Source: Paraspadella gotoi
Lineage: Eukaryota; Chaetognatha
Assembly: GCA_051294375.1 (NCBI GenBank)
Contig: CM119263.1
Location: 24,423,447 to 24,487,446 of the forward strand
Length of the DNA: 64,000 bases
Reading direction: 5' to 3'
Shown: positions 1-12,106 of the stretch, piece by piece
How positions within the stretch are numbered: position 1 is the first letter of the stretch
Layout of the letters: each line of letters begins with the position of its first letter
Program-made: the position numbers and the translations under genes
Notes under the pieces: model-generated
Told to the model about the DNA's origin: nothing
The model's input: only the letters and a program-made list of their open reading frames with translations
Databases searched by the model: none

Positions 1-446
1 TCTCTCTCTCACGAAATCTAACCCTCCATCGTCTGCGTTGATCTTTTTCATTCTTCGAAATCCCTACAAGCCTTAGCAAGCATCAAACCCCCATCCCCGC
101 GCCCCACCTATTTCTACCAATCAATGCGTTGTCTCGTTTAAAATCGAGCATTCTTTTATCATTATCGAAACCGATAAGTCGGCGAAAGCGTAAGAAAGTA
201 ATTACCAAATTTTTCGGTTTTTGCTCGCAGTTTTTAGTTCTGATAATGCCAATTACTTTTAAGAAATACATTATCCTTCTTCGCTTTCATTTACCGCTCT
301 CTCGATCGATTTTTATGTACATTTCAATTTTTTAAGTTCCAAAATTATGGAGCATTTTGTCCAAGGCTGCAGACACATCCGTAGACTTTCTACTTTCGAT
401 CCCCGGGCGACTTCACTCCCAAAGAGTCCGTCCCCCGATGGATTTG

Positions 447-791
447 NNNNNNNNNNNNNNNNNNNNNNNNNNNNNNNNNNNNNNNNNNNNNNNNNNNNNN
501 NNNNNNNNNNNNNNNNNNNNNNNNNNNNNNNNNNNNNNNNNNNNNNNNNNNNNNNNNNNNNNNNNNNNNNNNNNNNNNNNNNNNNNNNNNNNNNNNNNNN
601 NNNNNNNNNNNNNNNNNNNNNNNNNNNNNNNNNNNNNNNNNNNNNNNNNNNNNNNNNNNNNNNNNNNNNNNNNNNNNNNNNNNNNNNNNNNNNNNNNNNN
701 NNNNNNNNNNNNNNNNNNNNNNNNNNNNNNNNNNNNNNNNNNNNNNNNNNNNNNNNNNNNNNNNNNNNNNNNNNNNNNNNNNNNNNNNNNN
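447..791. other. assembly gap (345 N)
   Basis: A run of N. Open frames that cross it are artefacts of translating N. The bases just before it (about 350-446) are GC-richer than their surroundings and could be the edge of an exon, but nothing can be confirmed. Confidence 0.99.
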
Positions 792-1426
792 GTCTTTTTC
801 TTCGTCCCTTTTTTTCTTACTTTTTCCGCCACTTTTTCTTTTTTTCTTTTGAACTTTTTTTATTTCTTTTCGGCGACGTCACCGAGCGCTGTTCTTTTCT
901 TTTTCTTTCGGTCGCAGGGATACTCTGTCATTATCAGAGATAAATGATTGTGATTGTGATGTCGTTGACTTTGTTCGAGTTCCGACACAATGCGTTGCTC
1001 TGGTTGTGCTCATGACACTTTTAAAAGGTTATTTTTAAAAAAAGTTATAAAGGAATAAAAGGATAAGGTCCCATGTCCTTTGTCCAATATCTAATGTATG
1101 ATATCCGATGTCAAATGTTCATTTTCCAATGTCCAATAGACAAAGAAAAAGCGAAAGAAAAGGAGGAGAAACCGAAGAAAAGAGTTAGAAGAAACGGACG
1201 TTTTTCTTCCCCCGAGTCGGGATCTTCGTGAGATGTCAGAGCTGATGTTGATGTTGATGTTGATGTTGAAAGCCAGCGACTGAAATGGTCTGTCAGTTGC
1301 GGATTCGCTCTGTCAACGACTTCTCATGGTTTTCGCCAAGAAACGAGAGAACGTTTGAACGAGGTGAAAGTCGAGAAAGACTCGCGGCGAAAAGGAAGCG
1401 AAGTTTTATGAATTGCCGATCATAGG

Positions 1427-1505
1427 TTATTATCTTGTAAGAGAGAGTCCCTAATTCTCCATAGCCAGTCAAAAGTCTGTCCCAAGATAACTTATTTATT
1501 AATTG
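1427..1505 (+). repeat. dispersed short repeat, family R1, diverged copy
   Basis: This matches copies near 26175, 27641 and 47555 (inverted). The shared order is TTATCTTGTAAGAG, a variable middle containing a 'catagccagtc / aaaagtctgtcc' block, then CAAGATAACTTATTTATT. It is the most diverged of the four copies. Confidence 0.5.
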
Positions 1506-2212
1506 GTTGAATCAATCCACCATATACGTCCGCACGTACGTTGATTCAGATTCACATTCGTACATAAAAGACAATGCAAATCATTGCTACAAAATCGTGA
1601 AAATAATTCAAAAATTGGCAGAATGTTTTTATCCTTTTAATTCGAACTTGTAAGGCTTAAAGGCGTTTTTTTTCTTCGGCTCCCGGAAGTAAGAGAGACT
1701 CAGCTTAAAAGAGAACGAAAAAGACGAAAGATGGCAGCATCATAATGGCTTTACTGGAGCCGGAGAGTCAATGCCCTTGTCTCAGACCGACTTATTCCAT
1801 TTGACAAAAATTGTCTCTGCGAGTTCGTGACAAAACAACCATATCGCCTCGTGTCAATAGTCATTACAATTTAAACAGAAAATGTGAGGAATGGATAATT
1901 TAGATATATTGTGGGATTCTCCGTAACTTTACATTAGTTTTTGGGAAAAATGTCCTACAGATTCGTCATCCATTATCATCGCCATCATAATCGCCTTAGA
2001 TCTTAACGTTGTCGTCGTTTTTGTCGTCGTCGTCGTCGTCGTCGTCATGGTTCTCGGCCTATCGTCGTGATGTTCGTAATCGTAGAAGTCTCAGTCAATT
2101 CTTGGCCGCCTCGCTATCCCTTTTTTTCGTTAATTCGTATTTTCTGTTTTTCCTTTATTTTTTTTCCCCCTTCGAACTATTCATGCTTAATCGTCTTTTC
2201 AACTACATTCCG

Positions 2213-2218
<6 letters not shown>

Positions 2219-2280
<62 letters not shown>

Positions 2281-2302
2281 TCTCCTCTCTCTCTTCTCTC
2301 AC
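2219..2302. repeat. (CT)n microsatellite
   Basis: A nearly pure CT dinucleotide tract of about 80 bases with a few CC or TT interruptions. The Ser-Leu open frames across it are products of the repeat. Confidence 0.95.
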
Positions 2303-3466
2303 AAATCTCCGCCTTTCTTTCCTTCTTCTCCGTTTCCTCGTCTTTTGTTTGTTTGTTTACAATTTCTCCTCCTTCCGTCTTTTTTAAGAAGCGAATCAAT
2401 GGCGTCCGTCCAAACGGACGACGTCGACCAAGTTATTTTTGTTTGCGTCTATTCTCGATCAAAAACTCTTTATCTTTTGACCTTTTGACTCGTAAATCGG
2501 AAAGAGGGAGTCACGCGATCTTAACGGGGTCACGTGACGTTTATTGTCTCCGCCGCTGATGGTCACATGTTTTTCTCGGGAACTACGTGCGCCGGGGGAT
2601 CACAAGGCAGGTGTCCAAAACAAGCGCGATGGAAGTTAGTGACCGAGACTCTCTTATCGGTTGACAAATGATTAGAGAAAAAGAGTTGAAAAAAGTTAAA
2701 AAGGAAAAAAAAAGAGACCCAAAAAAAAAGGAAAAAAATAGAAAGAGAGAAAAAAGGAGGGAAAGACAGGGAAAAGCTTTCAGAGCTGGAAGCAAATTAG
2801 TTCACGTACGAGTTTAGTCACTTCTGTCACCGTTGTCAAAACCGCCAAGAGAGAGAGAAAGAGAGAGACAGAGAGAGAAAGAGAGAGTAAGGATGCCTCA
2901 GGTTTAGGAAAAAATAATGCAAAATATTAATATAATAATGATAATATTAATAAAATATTTAGAATTTTAAAATTCGAGGAAGAGCACCTAAAAAAAAAAG
3001 AAGAGAACACACGAAGCAAAGGAAAAGGATTAAAAGGAAGAACCTGGCTCGTGTTAAGAAAAGGAGTTTTGCGAGAAGAGGAATAAAAAGGAAGGACGTG
3101 AAGGAAATAAAAAAGAAAGAATTATATATATATGTAAGACAAGAAAAGAAAAAAAAATGACAGGAGAATAAAAAAAGAAGAAAAATAAAGGAAAGAATAA
3201 AAGCCCGGGACGGAAGGGAAACGGGTCCTGAAAAAAAAAGAGGCGGGAAGGGCGCGGGAGAGAAGAGAGGAGAAGTGACTGAAAGGAGGAGTGGGGCGGG
3301 GGGCGCCGAAGTGGCGCGATGAGAAAAAGGCGAAAGAAAGATGAACGCCCGCCTGAAGAAGTTTTTTCCGCTCTAGCGCTCGGGGTTTATAAAGGGGAAA
3401 TAAAGAGTCGACACACATCAGTAAGGATGGTTTTCGCATACTATATAGTTCGTAGTATTGGGATTA

Positions 3467-3513
3467 GCGAGAGAGATAGAGAGAGAGCGAGAGAGAGAGA
3501 AAAAGGGAGAGAG

Positions 3514-3546
<33 letters not shown>

Positions 3547-3570
3547 TGAGAGAGAGAGGAGACGAGAGAC
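3467..3570. repeat. (GA)n microsatellite, imperfect
   Basis: A GA dinucleotide tract with interruptions (gata, gcga, aaaaggg). It lies inside a longer purine-only stretch. Confidence 0.9.
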
Positions 3571-3949
3571 ATGGATAATGTCGAAAAGAGGGTGTAATAA
3601 AAAAGATAGGAAGAAAACCTTGAATAAATATTATTTCTTGAAAAAATATTACCTTAAATTTTTAGTTAAAAGGGAAGTAAGGGACAAAAAAAAAAAAGGA
3701 ATAAAATCCGAATTGTGATAAAAAGGAAATAGAAAAAATAGAGTAAAAACAAAAAAAACAAAAACAAAAAAGGAAAAAAAAAACAACACAAAGAGCGCCA
3801 GAGACGTTTCCAGCAGACGGAGCGCGCGTTAAGGTGAAACTTTCTATCCAGTCGAACTCTTGCTAACTTTGACACCAAAAATACGCTCACCATAATATGT
3901 GTCTTTTGGTTGAGCGAGGAAATCATCAATTTTCTTACGCTTAAAGAAG

Positions 3950-4078
3950 AGAAAGAGAGAGGAAAAAAGAAGAGAGAGAGAGAGAGACTGAGAGAAGAGA
4001 GAGAGAGAGGAGGAGAGAGAGAGAAGGGAGCAGAGAGAGAGAGAGAGCAGAGAAGAGAGAGATGAGAGAGCAGAGAAG
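3950..4078. repeat. (GA)n-rich imperfect tract
   Basis: Purine-only GA/GGA/GCAGA-type tract of about 130 bases. Confidence 0.85.
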
Positions 4079-4761
4079 AATGACATTGATTAATAAATAG
4101 AAACAACCAGAAAAAAACCCCATGGATGGAAGTTTCCCCGAAAACCCGCAAAAGAAAAAAATGAAATGACGAAAGTGGAAGAGACACAGAAAAAGAAAGA
4201 AAGGAAGAATACAAAAAGTTAAACTAAAAAAAAAGAGTCAAATAAAGAAAACCGATCGAGGTGGAGGAGAAGAAAGATCTGGGAAAGAGAAGGGAAAAAG
4301 GATCGTTAAAAGAAAAAAAAAGAAGACGAATAAAAAAAAAATAGACGCCATGAAAAAAAAAGCTTTGTTTGAAAGGTAAAATGGGGAAGAATCGTAGAGA
4401 AAGAAAAGTAAAAGGAGACTTACAGCTGCCCGGGGAAGAAAATGGGGAAAGAAAAGCGGCCGTGAAAAAGAAAAGAAAGAAAAAAAAGCGGCCCGGGGAG
4501 GGATAGTAGGAAGAAATAAGGGGGGGAGGAAATATAGAGGAATAAAAGGTAGAAATATATTAATTTTGCTTTTTTTTCCCAGAAGTAAAAAAGGTTACAA
4601 AAGAAAAAGTTGCAAGTGGAGGAAGTACTAGGAGAGAATGAAAAACATTGGCCTAGAAAAGAAAAAAAGAAATAAAAGAAAAAAGCGGCCCAGGGAGGAA
4701 AAAGAAAAAAAAAGCGAGAGGAAAAAAAAGAGTGGGAGCGAAGAAACTCATTTTGCTCATT

Positions 4762-4956
4762 NNNNNNNNNNNNNNNNNNNNNNNNNNNNNNNNNNNNNNN
4801 NNNNNNNNNNNNNNNNNNNNNNNNNNNNNNNNNNNNNNNNNNNNNNNNNNNNNNNNNNNNNNNNNNNNNNNNNNNNNNNNNNNNNNNNNNNNNNNNNNNN
4901 NNNNNNNNNNNNNNNNNNNNNNNNNNNNNNNNNNNNNNNNNNNNNNNNNNNNNNNN
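4762..4956. other. assembly gap (195 N)
   Basis: A run of N directly beside the candidate exon at 4968-5126. It probably hides the intron or the next exon of that gene. Confidence 0.99.
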
Positions 4957-4967
4957 TCTCCACTCAC

Positions 4968-5126
4968 TTCCTGTTCCTCCATTTCGTAAACACCAATCCT
5001 CTGTCCCGAAGACTTCACTGTGGCCCCGCGCAATGTGTAGCGGGCATTGACCGTTGAGGCCGTAAACCGCCTTTTGGGTGAAGCGACCCACCAAGTCCGG
5101 TTCCAAGCCCATGAAACGTTTCATCG
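4968..5126 (-). CDS. candidate exon, minus strand, unknown product
   Basis: On the minus strand a pyrimidine-rich acceptor (ttccctctcgcag) is followed by 159 open bases and a consensus donor (GGAA|GTGAGTGG). One frame is open throughout. It carries an ATG three bases after the acceptor and would encode about 52 residues, starting MKRFMGLEPDLVGRFTQKAV. Another frame has natural-looking residues near the donor but holds an early stop, so the frame is not certain. The gap at 4762-4956 removes the expected continuation. No family is recognised. The good splice signals and GC content above the surroundings are the only support. Confidence 0.3.
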
Positions 5127-6411
5127 CTGCGAGAGGGAATTAAAAAAAGTTACGAATGGTAGTCTTCAGCCCACTTGATACCTTCTCCACTAATATAGTC
5201 ATTTCTTACAACATTGACTTCCTATAATTCGAAATTTTCAAATCCGGTTTTCACTTCAAAGTGAACCTCCCCTGACGTAAATTCATCCCTAATCACCTAA
5301 CCACGCCTGACTTTCATCCTTCCCCTCGAATCCCTCCCCTACCTCCCTGACACCCAGATGCCGTGAAAACTTATCCAAGCGGAAACAGAACTCGTCAGAT
5401 TTTACTGGTTCTAGAGAGAGAAGCTCATCAACGGAAAGAGATTCTCGGTTCATAATGAGTTTTTTTTTTTCTTTCTTTACTCTCAAACTCTCAAAGCGAG
5501 AAAATTGAATTTATATTTAGATTTTAATTTGGAAGGTTTTCAAGCTTGTGACTTGACTTATGCGTGATTTAGCGTCATCTGGAGGGAGTAGTTCAACAAA
5601 AATGTCAGTGTCAAACAAGCTCAACAGTAACGTATAACCGATTTGAAAAGTGCAAGCCGCATGGGGATTAAACTGACATACATGGAGGGAGGTTTGGTTT
5701 GCGCTTGTCTGGGAAGGATACGGGGAAGGAAAAAGTTCTTTTGTTGCTTATTAGCCGAAAATAAGCTATAAAAACTAATAACACACTGAAAACAACTTAG
5801 ATTAAGTTTCTGTGTAGCATTAAAGTTTTGTTATTGCGTACAACACCCTCTTCAGTTAATTAAAATAGTTTTAGTCAGGCTGACTTTTTCGCTTAATTTC
5901 TTAATTTATACGTGATCCGCAAGTTATTATTCTTTAAACTGAAACTTTGAACAGAACGCTCCTCCGTTCCCGTCGTTTTCCCACCCACATAACAAGAAAT
6001 ACTTACTTGGACGCCTCCCCGTTCCACGGCGTTATTGCGAATGATAAACCCGCGAACGGAAAAACGCTTAGGAGTCCCGCTGCACTTCTCCAAATTGCGT
6101 CGCCACCCCATCGTGCACCGTTTCGTCGTCGTCGTCCGTATATTGTCTCGCCTTTCCCGATCTTGCCGGCTTCCGCTAGACTGCCGCTGAGCGCGACGAT
6201 CCCTCCGCCGCCCGGAAGGTCCCGCCCCTCTTCAAGATCCAGTCTCAACTCTGGAAACCGTTTTGAAGGCGCAAATTAAAGCTCAATCGGAGGAACGCGA
6301 TTCCTCGGCCAATGAGTTCAACACAATGCGGTCCCGCGCAAAGTGGAGAGTGATTGTGGGGGCGGGAGAGAGACGGAGATGAGAGAAGAGGAGAGTAGAG
6401 AGAGAGGAGAG

Positions 6412-6446
<35 letters not shown>

Positions 6447-8141
6447 TCGATGGAGCGCAGAGATATCGGAAGGAGAGTGAGGGAAGTAAGAAAGGCAACG
6501 GGGAAACAGAACAGCAATTGTGATTTAGCGGAAGGGATTTTCGATTAGAATTATAGATAAACATAGAAAATTAAAAAAATTGATATCAAGAACCAGTTAA
6601 ACACCGAGACCACTTAAGAAGAGTCGGGAATTGTCTGGTCCAGCGAAGGAATCAATTGTGGGATATTCAAGTAATTTAGTTGGGTCTTCGCACCGATGTA
6701 ACATCGAACGAAAAAACCATATTTCGTAGTTCCAGCAACAGCTTTTAACTTCATAGAAACAAATTGCGTTCTAAATATGGAGTAACCAGCTCGCGTTTCC
6801 TTCTGGTTTAATCTACACGGTAAGCGCGGTGGCTTTTTGAAAACACCCAAAAACAAAGGGAATGGAATTAGATGCCAGATAAGGAGAAGACAACCGTCGA
6901 ATTGGTTTTTTGGGGGGGGCGTGGAAAGAAGGGGTGGCGAAAGTGGAAAGGAAAATATGCAAGAGGAAGGGGAGACGGAGAAATGAGGAAAAAAAGGAAG
7001 AAAGGAGGAAAATAAATCCGGAGGAAAAGTTTTATAAAAACTAAACTTTGCACTCTGGAGGGAAAATCATTGGAAAAAAAGAAAGAAGGGGCAAGAAAGA
7101 AAACTCTCCTATTATAATTCAGGAGGGAAAAAAACCCGAGAACAGCGGCGGGAAAAAAATATGATGGGTGAGAGAAAGAAAAGATGGGTGAGGAAAAGAA
7201 AAGGAAGGTACGGAGTTGAAAAAAAAGGAAGGAAGGAGAGGAAAAAATAACTCTGCGCCGAGAGAAAATTCGCTGATAGGAAGGAAAAAATACGAAGAGA
7301 ACGATGGCGAATTTTCCGGTTCTTTCCTCTTGCCTTCATTGCTGCCCGTGACCCCACACCGGTTGCTAGCATATGAAGATTAAATTATTGTGACCGCGAG
7401 ATTAAATATGGCGCTATTTCTCTCCCCACGCTCGCCGCTTGTAGTATCCTTATTTTTTTTCTCTTCTTTTTTTTTAACACTTTCGTGCCTCCGTTGATTT
7501 TTTAAAAAGTTGGTTTTTGTATTTTTTTCCTTTTCCTCAGTTGTTGTTTACCACGGCCGACCACAAAAGGGGTAAGTGGCTTTCCCTCTCCTCTTCCTCT
7601 CTCCGTTCTCTTCTCTCTCTCTCTCCTCTCTCGTCTTCTCTCTTTCTACTCTCTCTCTCTCTCGCCCCTTTTTCGTTTTCCTGTCGGCCTATAAAAAATT
7701 ATTAATTTTTTCGTCCGTGTTTTGCTTTTAAATTCGCGGAGGATGCGCTCCCTCCTTAAAATCTTCCTCCTTTTTCCCCTCCGTTATCTAATACTGCTCA
7801 TCTCTCTCCTCTCTCTCCGTCTCTCTTTCATTCATCTCCGATTTTACGATTTTATTCATCGGAAAAAAAAATTTATTCGAACAAAATTATTGAGGAATAT
7901 TTCGTTTTATTTCATATTCTCTTTTTCTTTCAATAATTTTAGCTGAAAAGCTCGTCGTTTTTATTGATGATAATTTTATATTAAATAGAAATTAAGGCAT
8001 AAGATTTTTGAAATTTTATTTCACCAACTTCCCAACACCACCAAAAAGAACGAACTGTATTATTTTTTTATCATTTTTTATCATTTAATCATCCTTTATC
8101 CGTTGCTCATTTGTTTCCTCGTCTTTTTTCCCCCCGCTAAG
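5127..8141. other. non-coding stretch with GA/CT tracts
   Basis: Unique moderately AT-rich DNA (5130-5950), a GC-richer patch (5950-6260) open in several frames but with no start or splice logic I can defend, a GA tract (6365-6450), A/G-rich DNA (6870-7360) and T/C-rich DNA (7450-7860). No gene is supported. The first exon and promoter of the gene beginning at 8142 could lie here. Confidence 0.5.
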
Positions 8142-10525
8142 TCCTCGGCGCCCCTTGCGGTCGACGACGACGACGACGTCAACGACGACGAGGAAGTGAC
8201 CCAACCCGAGATCGTGACAAACGCGCCGACGTCTCTCCCTCTGCAGCAAGAGTTGCGGCGCGAAGCCGAGACTCTGGAGAGCAAGGACAAGCGGCGTCGG
8301 GACAAGGACAAGAAGGGCGACAGGGACAAGAGACGAAGAGGCGAGAAATCTCACCACCACCATCACCACCATCACCACCACCACCACCATCGCCACCATC
8401 ACCGAGAACGACGCGACGATCGCGCCGTCGCCGACGCCGCCGACGCCGGAGACGCCGATTCGACGCCGTCGACGCCGCGACGCGACGCCGCCTCAAGACT
8501 GAGAGGAGAGAGAGGGGCGGCGTCGTCGGAGGAGGAAGAGGAAGAGGAGGAAGAGGGATGGGATTCGACGACCTCCTCGACTCCAGGGGACGGCCTCTCC
8601 TCCACCGACGCCTCCTCCATCGAATACATCAACTTCGTCGGCCGAGACGTCGATCCTCGATACGCCGCCAAGGGAGACATCTACTGGGCGCCTTCGCAGC
8701 AACAGCAGCTCCAGCTTCAGCTACTGCATCAGCAGCAACAGCGAGCGGAGGCGGCGGCGGCGACGGAGAAGACGTCGGACGGGAATCATCTCGGCCGAAT
8801 TGGGAAGAGGATCTTCGACAAGTTGACGGGAAAGTCGGTGAGCGACGCGGGGCAGCAGCAGCAGCAGCAACAGCCGCTGCATCTTCACAATCACCTCAAG
8901 ACTCATCACCCGAATCACCACCCCGAGGCAGAAGAAGCCAAGTCGAAAAACTCCTCGCCGTCGTTTAAGTTTTCTGGTGAGAGTTTTTGGGGAGAACGAA
9001 AAATAAATAAATTTATACGAATATCGTTAAATTTCCTATGAAAAGAACTCAAAAAACTTTTAAAAAATCCATGAATTTCAAAGTTTTGCGATGAAAATCT
9101 TCAAGTTTTAACTAAAGGAATTCCGCTTAGTTGCCATGAGAGACTAAATTTTGCTGTCGTCGAGAATACGTTTAAGTTTGATGGTTATGACTTTGTTTGG
9201 ATGCTTATTACGTTGCGACATAAAATATCACATTGTAGCCAGTTCATCCATTCATCCGTTCTCCCTCTCAACCCCTCGACCCCGACCTCCAACAGTCCGC
9301 GGACTCGATCAACGCATCCCCCTCTTCGGCTCCTCCTCTCCCGGCGACCTCCCTTCCGGCTACCGGACGATCACCGTCAACAAGAGTCTTCGTCACTCCG
9401 TCGCCGATCCGGAACTGGCGCCTCGCATCGTCAACCAGGAGACGATGACGATCCAGCGTCACCCGAGGCACGCCCACCGTCACGACGCGCCCGGCCACTC
9501 TCCGCCGCCTTATCACCGCGGCCTCTTTCGGGGCGGCGGCGGAGGAGGAGCCACGCCCACTCACACGCCGACGAAGACGCGGCAGGCGTCGCGCGAGTAT
9601 CGACGCGTCGTCGGCAACTCGGAATTCTTCTACCCCGGGGTCGGGATCCCGTTCGGCGGGGAAGGGGAGGAGGAGGAAGGGGAGGAGGAAGAAGGGGAGG
9701 AGAGGAGGAGGAGAGCGGACATTATGTACGCGGATCCTAAAGACGCCGTCGCGAGGAGAAACTTTTTTACCAATAACACGCTCACCATTTCTAAGGTAAA
9801 GAGGAGAGTTGGAGGGGGAAAAAGGAGGAAGTCGTTGCTGAATGTAAATATTTCTTAATTATTTAAGCTAAATCTGAGAGTAGTAATATGTTCTCTTTTA
9901 TATTCTCCCGGTTATAACATTGGAACTCATTTGCCTTGCTGTTATTATTTGGATTGATTCAACCGTGTTGAATTCAAAATTTTAAACGCATTTTGATTTT
10001 AATAAAAAATAAATAAATTTAACTTAATAAAAATGTACATTTCCGAGGGCGGTGACCCAGTGAAATTCACAATAAAGACACACGAGGAAGGCTTTCTCAC
10101 AATGACACCCCCTCCCTTTCCTCGCGTCAACCCACCAGGCCGACCTTTCCAATCCTGACTCTTCCGTCGAATCCGACTCCCGCATCCCTCAACGAAACCT
10201 TCGAATCGATCGTCAAAGCGGCAATGGGTCTCTTCCCTCGCGCTCACGCCGACCCTCCCGCGATCAAACGCTTATCGCGCGTGACAGCGACGCCGCTCGC
10301 GCCGCCGCTGCAGCCTCAGCCGCCGCCGACAACGACGCCGCCATCGCCGAAGCCTTTGCAAAACAGCTAGTCGAGTCGCCCATGTCGTCGTCAGACAATC
10401 AGCTCGACAACGCCGCCGCGGACTCCGCCGTCAGCCTCCTCGACGCCATGCACAGGAGATATTGCGCGCAGCAGTACGACGAAGAAGAGCTGAGCTTGAT
10501 GGAGGAGGCTGGAGTAAGGGAGAAG
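8142..10525 (+). CDS. exons A-C of a large low-complexity (disordered) protein, identity unknown
   Basis: Three plus-strand exons, 8142-8976, 9296-9795 and 10139-10525, join in phase with clean junctions: acceptors cccgctaag, cctccaacag and caacccaccag; donors TTTCTG|GTGAGAG, TCTAAG|GTAAAG and GAGAAG|GTGAGT. They give about 574 residues. Codon third positions are strongly G/C, unlike the flanks. Exon A has an Asp run, a basic Lys/Arg region, a run of 13 His broken by one Arg then more His, a run of nine Glu, and Gln runs. Exon B has Gly and Glu runs and conserved-looking blocks (RTITVNKSLRHSVADPELAP, EYRRVVGNSEFFYPGVGIPF). Exon C has an Ala run and a more ordered end (LLDAMHRRYCAQQYDEEELS). 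No catalytic domain is recognised. The start exon lies upstream and is not found. It probably belongs with the exons at 18282-22242, but C ends in phase 0 while the first of those needs one leading base, so at least one exon is missing or there are two genes. Confidence 0.6.
8354..8403 (+). repeat. (CAC/CAT)n trinucleotide tract coding a poly-His run
   Basis: Within exon A, CAC and CAT codons encode 13 consecutive His, then Arg and three more His. The mix of synonymous codons suggests an established run, not a fresh expansion. Confidence 0.85.
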
Positions 10526-12025
10526 GTGAGTTTTGGGGCTTGGGTAAAGGGAGAAGAGATTTTAAAAAAAGAAAAGAAAAAAGTATGAGAAGCTGTGGGG
10601 TCGGTGAAACAATTAGATGCCTTTTTTAAATAAGAACATATACTGAGAAAAAAGAAAAAGACAAGGAGAATATCTTCGTAAAAGGACGTCATTAAAAAGT
10701 TATAAAACAACAGTTAAAAGAAGGACCGTTTATAAACATAGTGATTATAAAGAGCCTAATAGGAAAACATGAAATAATAAAACAGGGGCACGCCTCGAAG
10801 TCAGATAAAACATTTACTTCTTACAGTAGCAGCATCAGAGTATAAAAAAAATTGAGAAATGATTATTCCGCAGCGTAAGGGTGAATTACATTTCGAGGTG
10901 AGTTAAAATAATCAGGATCTGATCCTCGTCCGAAGGTTCAACTAGAAACGAGGTTAAATCGTCGGCGCGGAATGAAGTAGATCACCCCGCGGCGAAGGAG
11001 AAATTGGGTGAAATCTCACCAGCGTCTTCGCCGTCCACTTTTCTTGATTAACTTTGGAAAGAGGGTTGAAGAGTTTTTTTTTAGACGTGGGGTGCGAAGA
11101 ACAATTGGGGTGAGGGAGAATGAGAGGTGAGGTTAAAAACGGGAGAGGTTGGAGGATTGACGAGATGAGTTGCTCACTGCTCAGGTGGTGAGGAACTTGC
11201 GCAGATGAGCTCGAGCAGGTTAAAGGGTCATGGACACGAGAGAGGGAGCGATCTCGGTCGCGATCTCGGTCTCGATCTCGGTTGTGGTTTTGGACGAAGA
11301 GGGGAAAAGTAGCTTTTCGTTATAACTAAAAATAAACCGCGGAAGTAAGAATCTTTAAACGGTCGTCGGCGCGAAAGATCCGGCTGTAACATATCTTCTC
11401 GTGGCATCCATGGAGCGATAACGCGGTCATAAATCGCCCTCTAAACTGGCCGCCTCAACGCCCGTTGACAGGAACGTTGATTCGGTTTCCAACAAGTGCC
11501 ATTCACGCCGCGATAAACTCTGCTGTAAATTCTCAATGCGGCGAGCGCCGGGCCTCGAGGATCCGGATGTTAATCCTCAGACAGTAGGAAGAAGACCCGT
11601 ATGTAAATCGTCTTGGTGATGAGCGGAACGAGAGCAGCTAGCACCGAGAAATCAATCGGGTTCTTCTAAAGCGTTTTCGGCACTCGGCAGTAAGCAAGCA
11701 TCCTGATTACTGATATGAGATTTCTGTGAATTATATATCATCAGTATCATCACTGAGAAAATCTGAAAAATTGTAATTAATGACCACTATTTTTATGGCG
11801 ACATGGGACCTGGGACTAAACGTGATAATTTGAAATCGTCCAGATGCGCACATCGTCTTCGTTACTAGCGTCTCCCATGAAATAAGAACCCGTATATGAA
11901 TCGTTTTTCTGATGAGCGGCGTCCGTGCGACGATAACCCGGAACCGGATGTGCCCGATGCGCCGACGGTTTATGACCAGAGGCGTCATCTCCGGAAGGAA
12001 GATCGTCTTCGCGAAACAATAATAA

Positions 12026-12028
<3 letters not shown>

Positions 12029-12103
<75 letters not shown>
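12029..12103. repeat. (GA)n microsatellite
   Basis: Nearly pure GA repeat with one TGA interruption. Confidence 0.95.

Positions 12104-12106
<3 letters not shown>

Larger units (their letters stand above)
792..4761. other. low-complexity purine/pyrimidine-rich DNA, no gene seen
   Basis: This stretch holds T-rich and A/G-rich runs, (GATGTT)n near 1239-1267, (GTC)n near 2022-2046, a (CT)n tract near 2219-2302, and long G/A-only tracts from about 2660 to 4470. Apparent open frames here are Ser/Leu or Arg/Glu repeats made by the dinucleotide tracts and show no codon bias. One copy of a dispersed repeat lies near 1427-1505. I see no supportable gene. Confidence 0.7.

Noticed and set aside
2009-2488. 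159-residue Ser/Leu-rich open frame
   Set aside because: It is the translation of a (CT)n microsatellite and T-rich DNA with no start context or codon bias.
11880-11940. CTGATGAG motifs (also near 11610 and 36601) resembling a hammerhead ribozyme core
   Set aside because: The required GAAA after stem II is missing at each site and no flanking stems form, so the match is to an eight-base motif only.
11540-11940. Possible diverged duplication of a ~31-base segment (cccgtatgtaaatcg / cccgtatatgaatcg)
   Set aside because: Only one short block aligns, with several mismatches; it is too weak to call a repeat.
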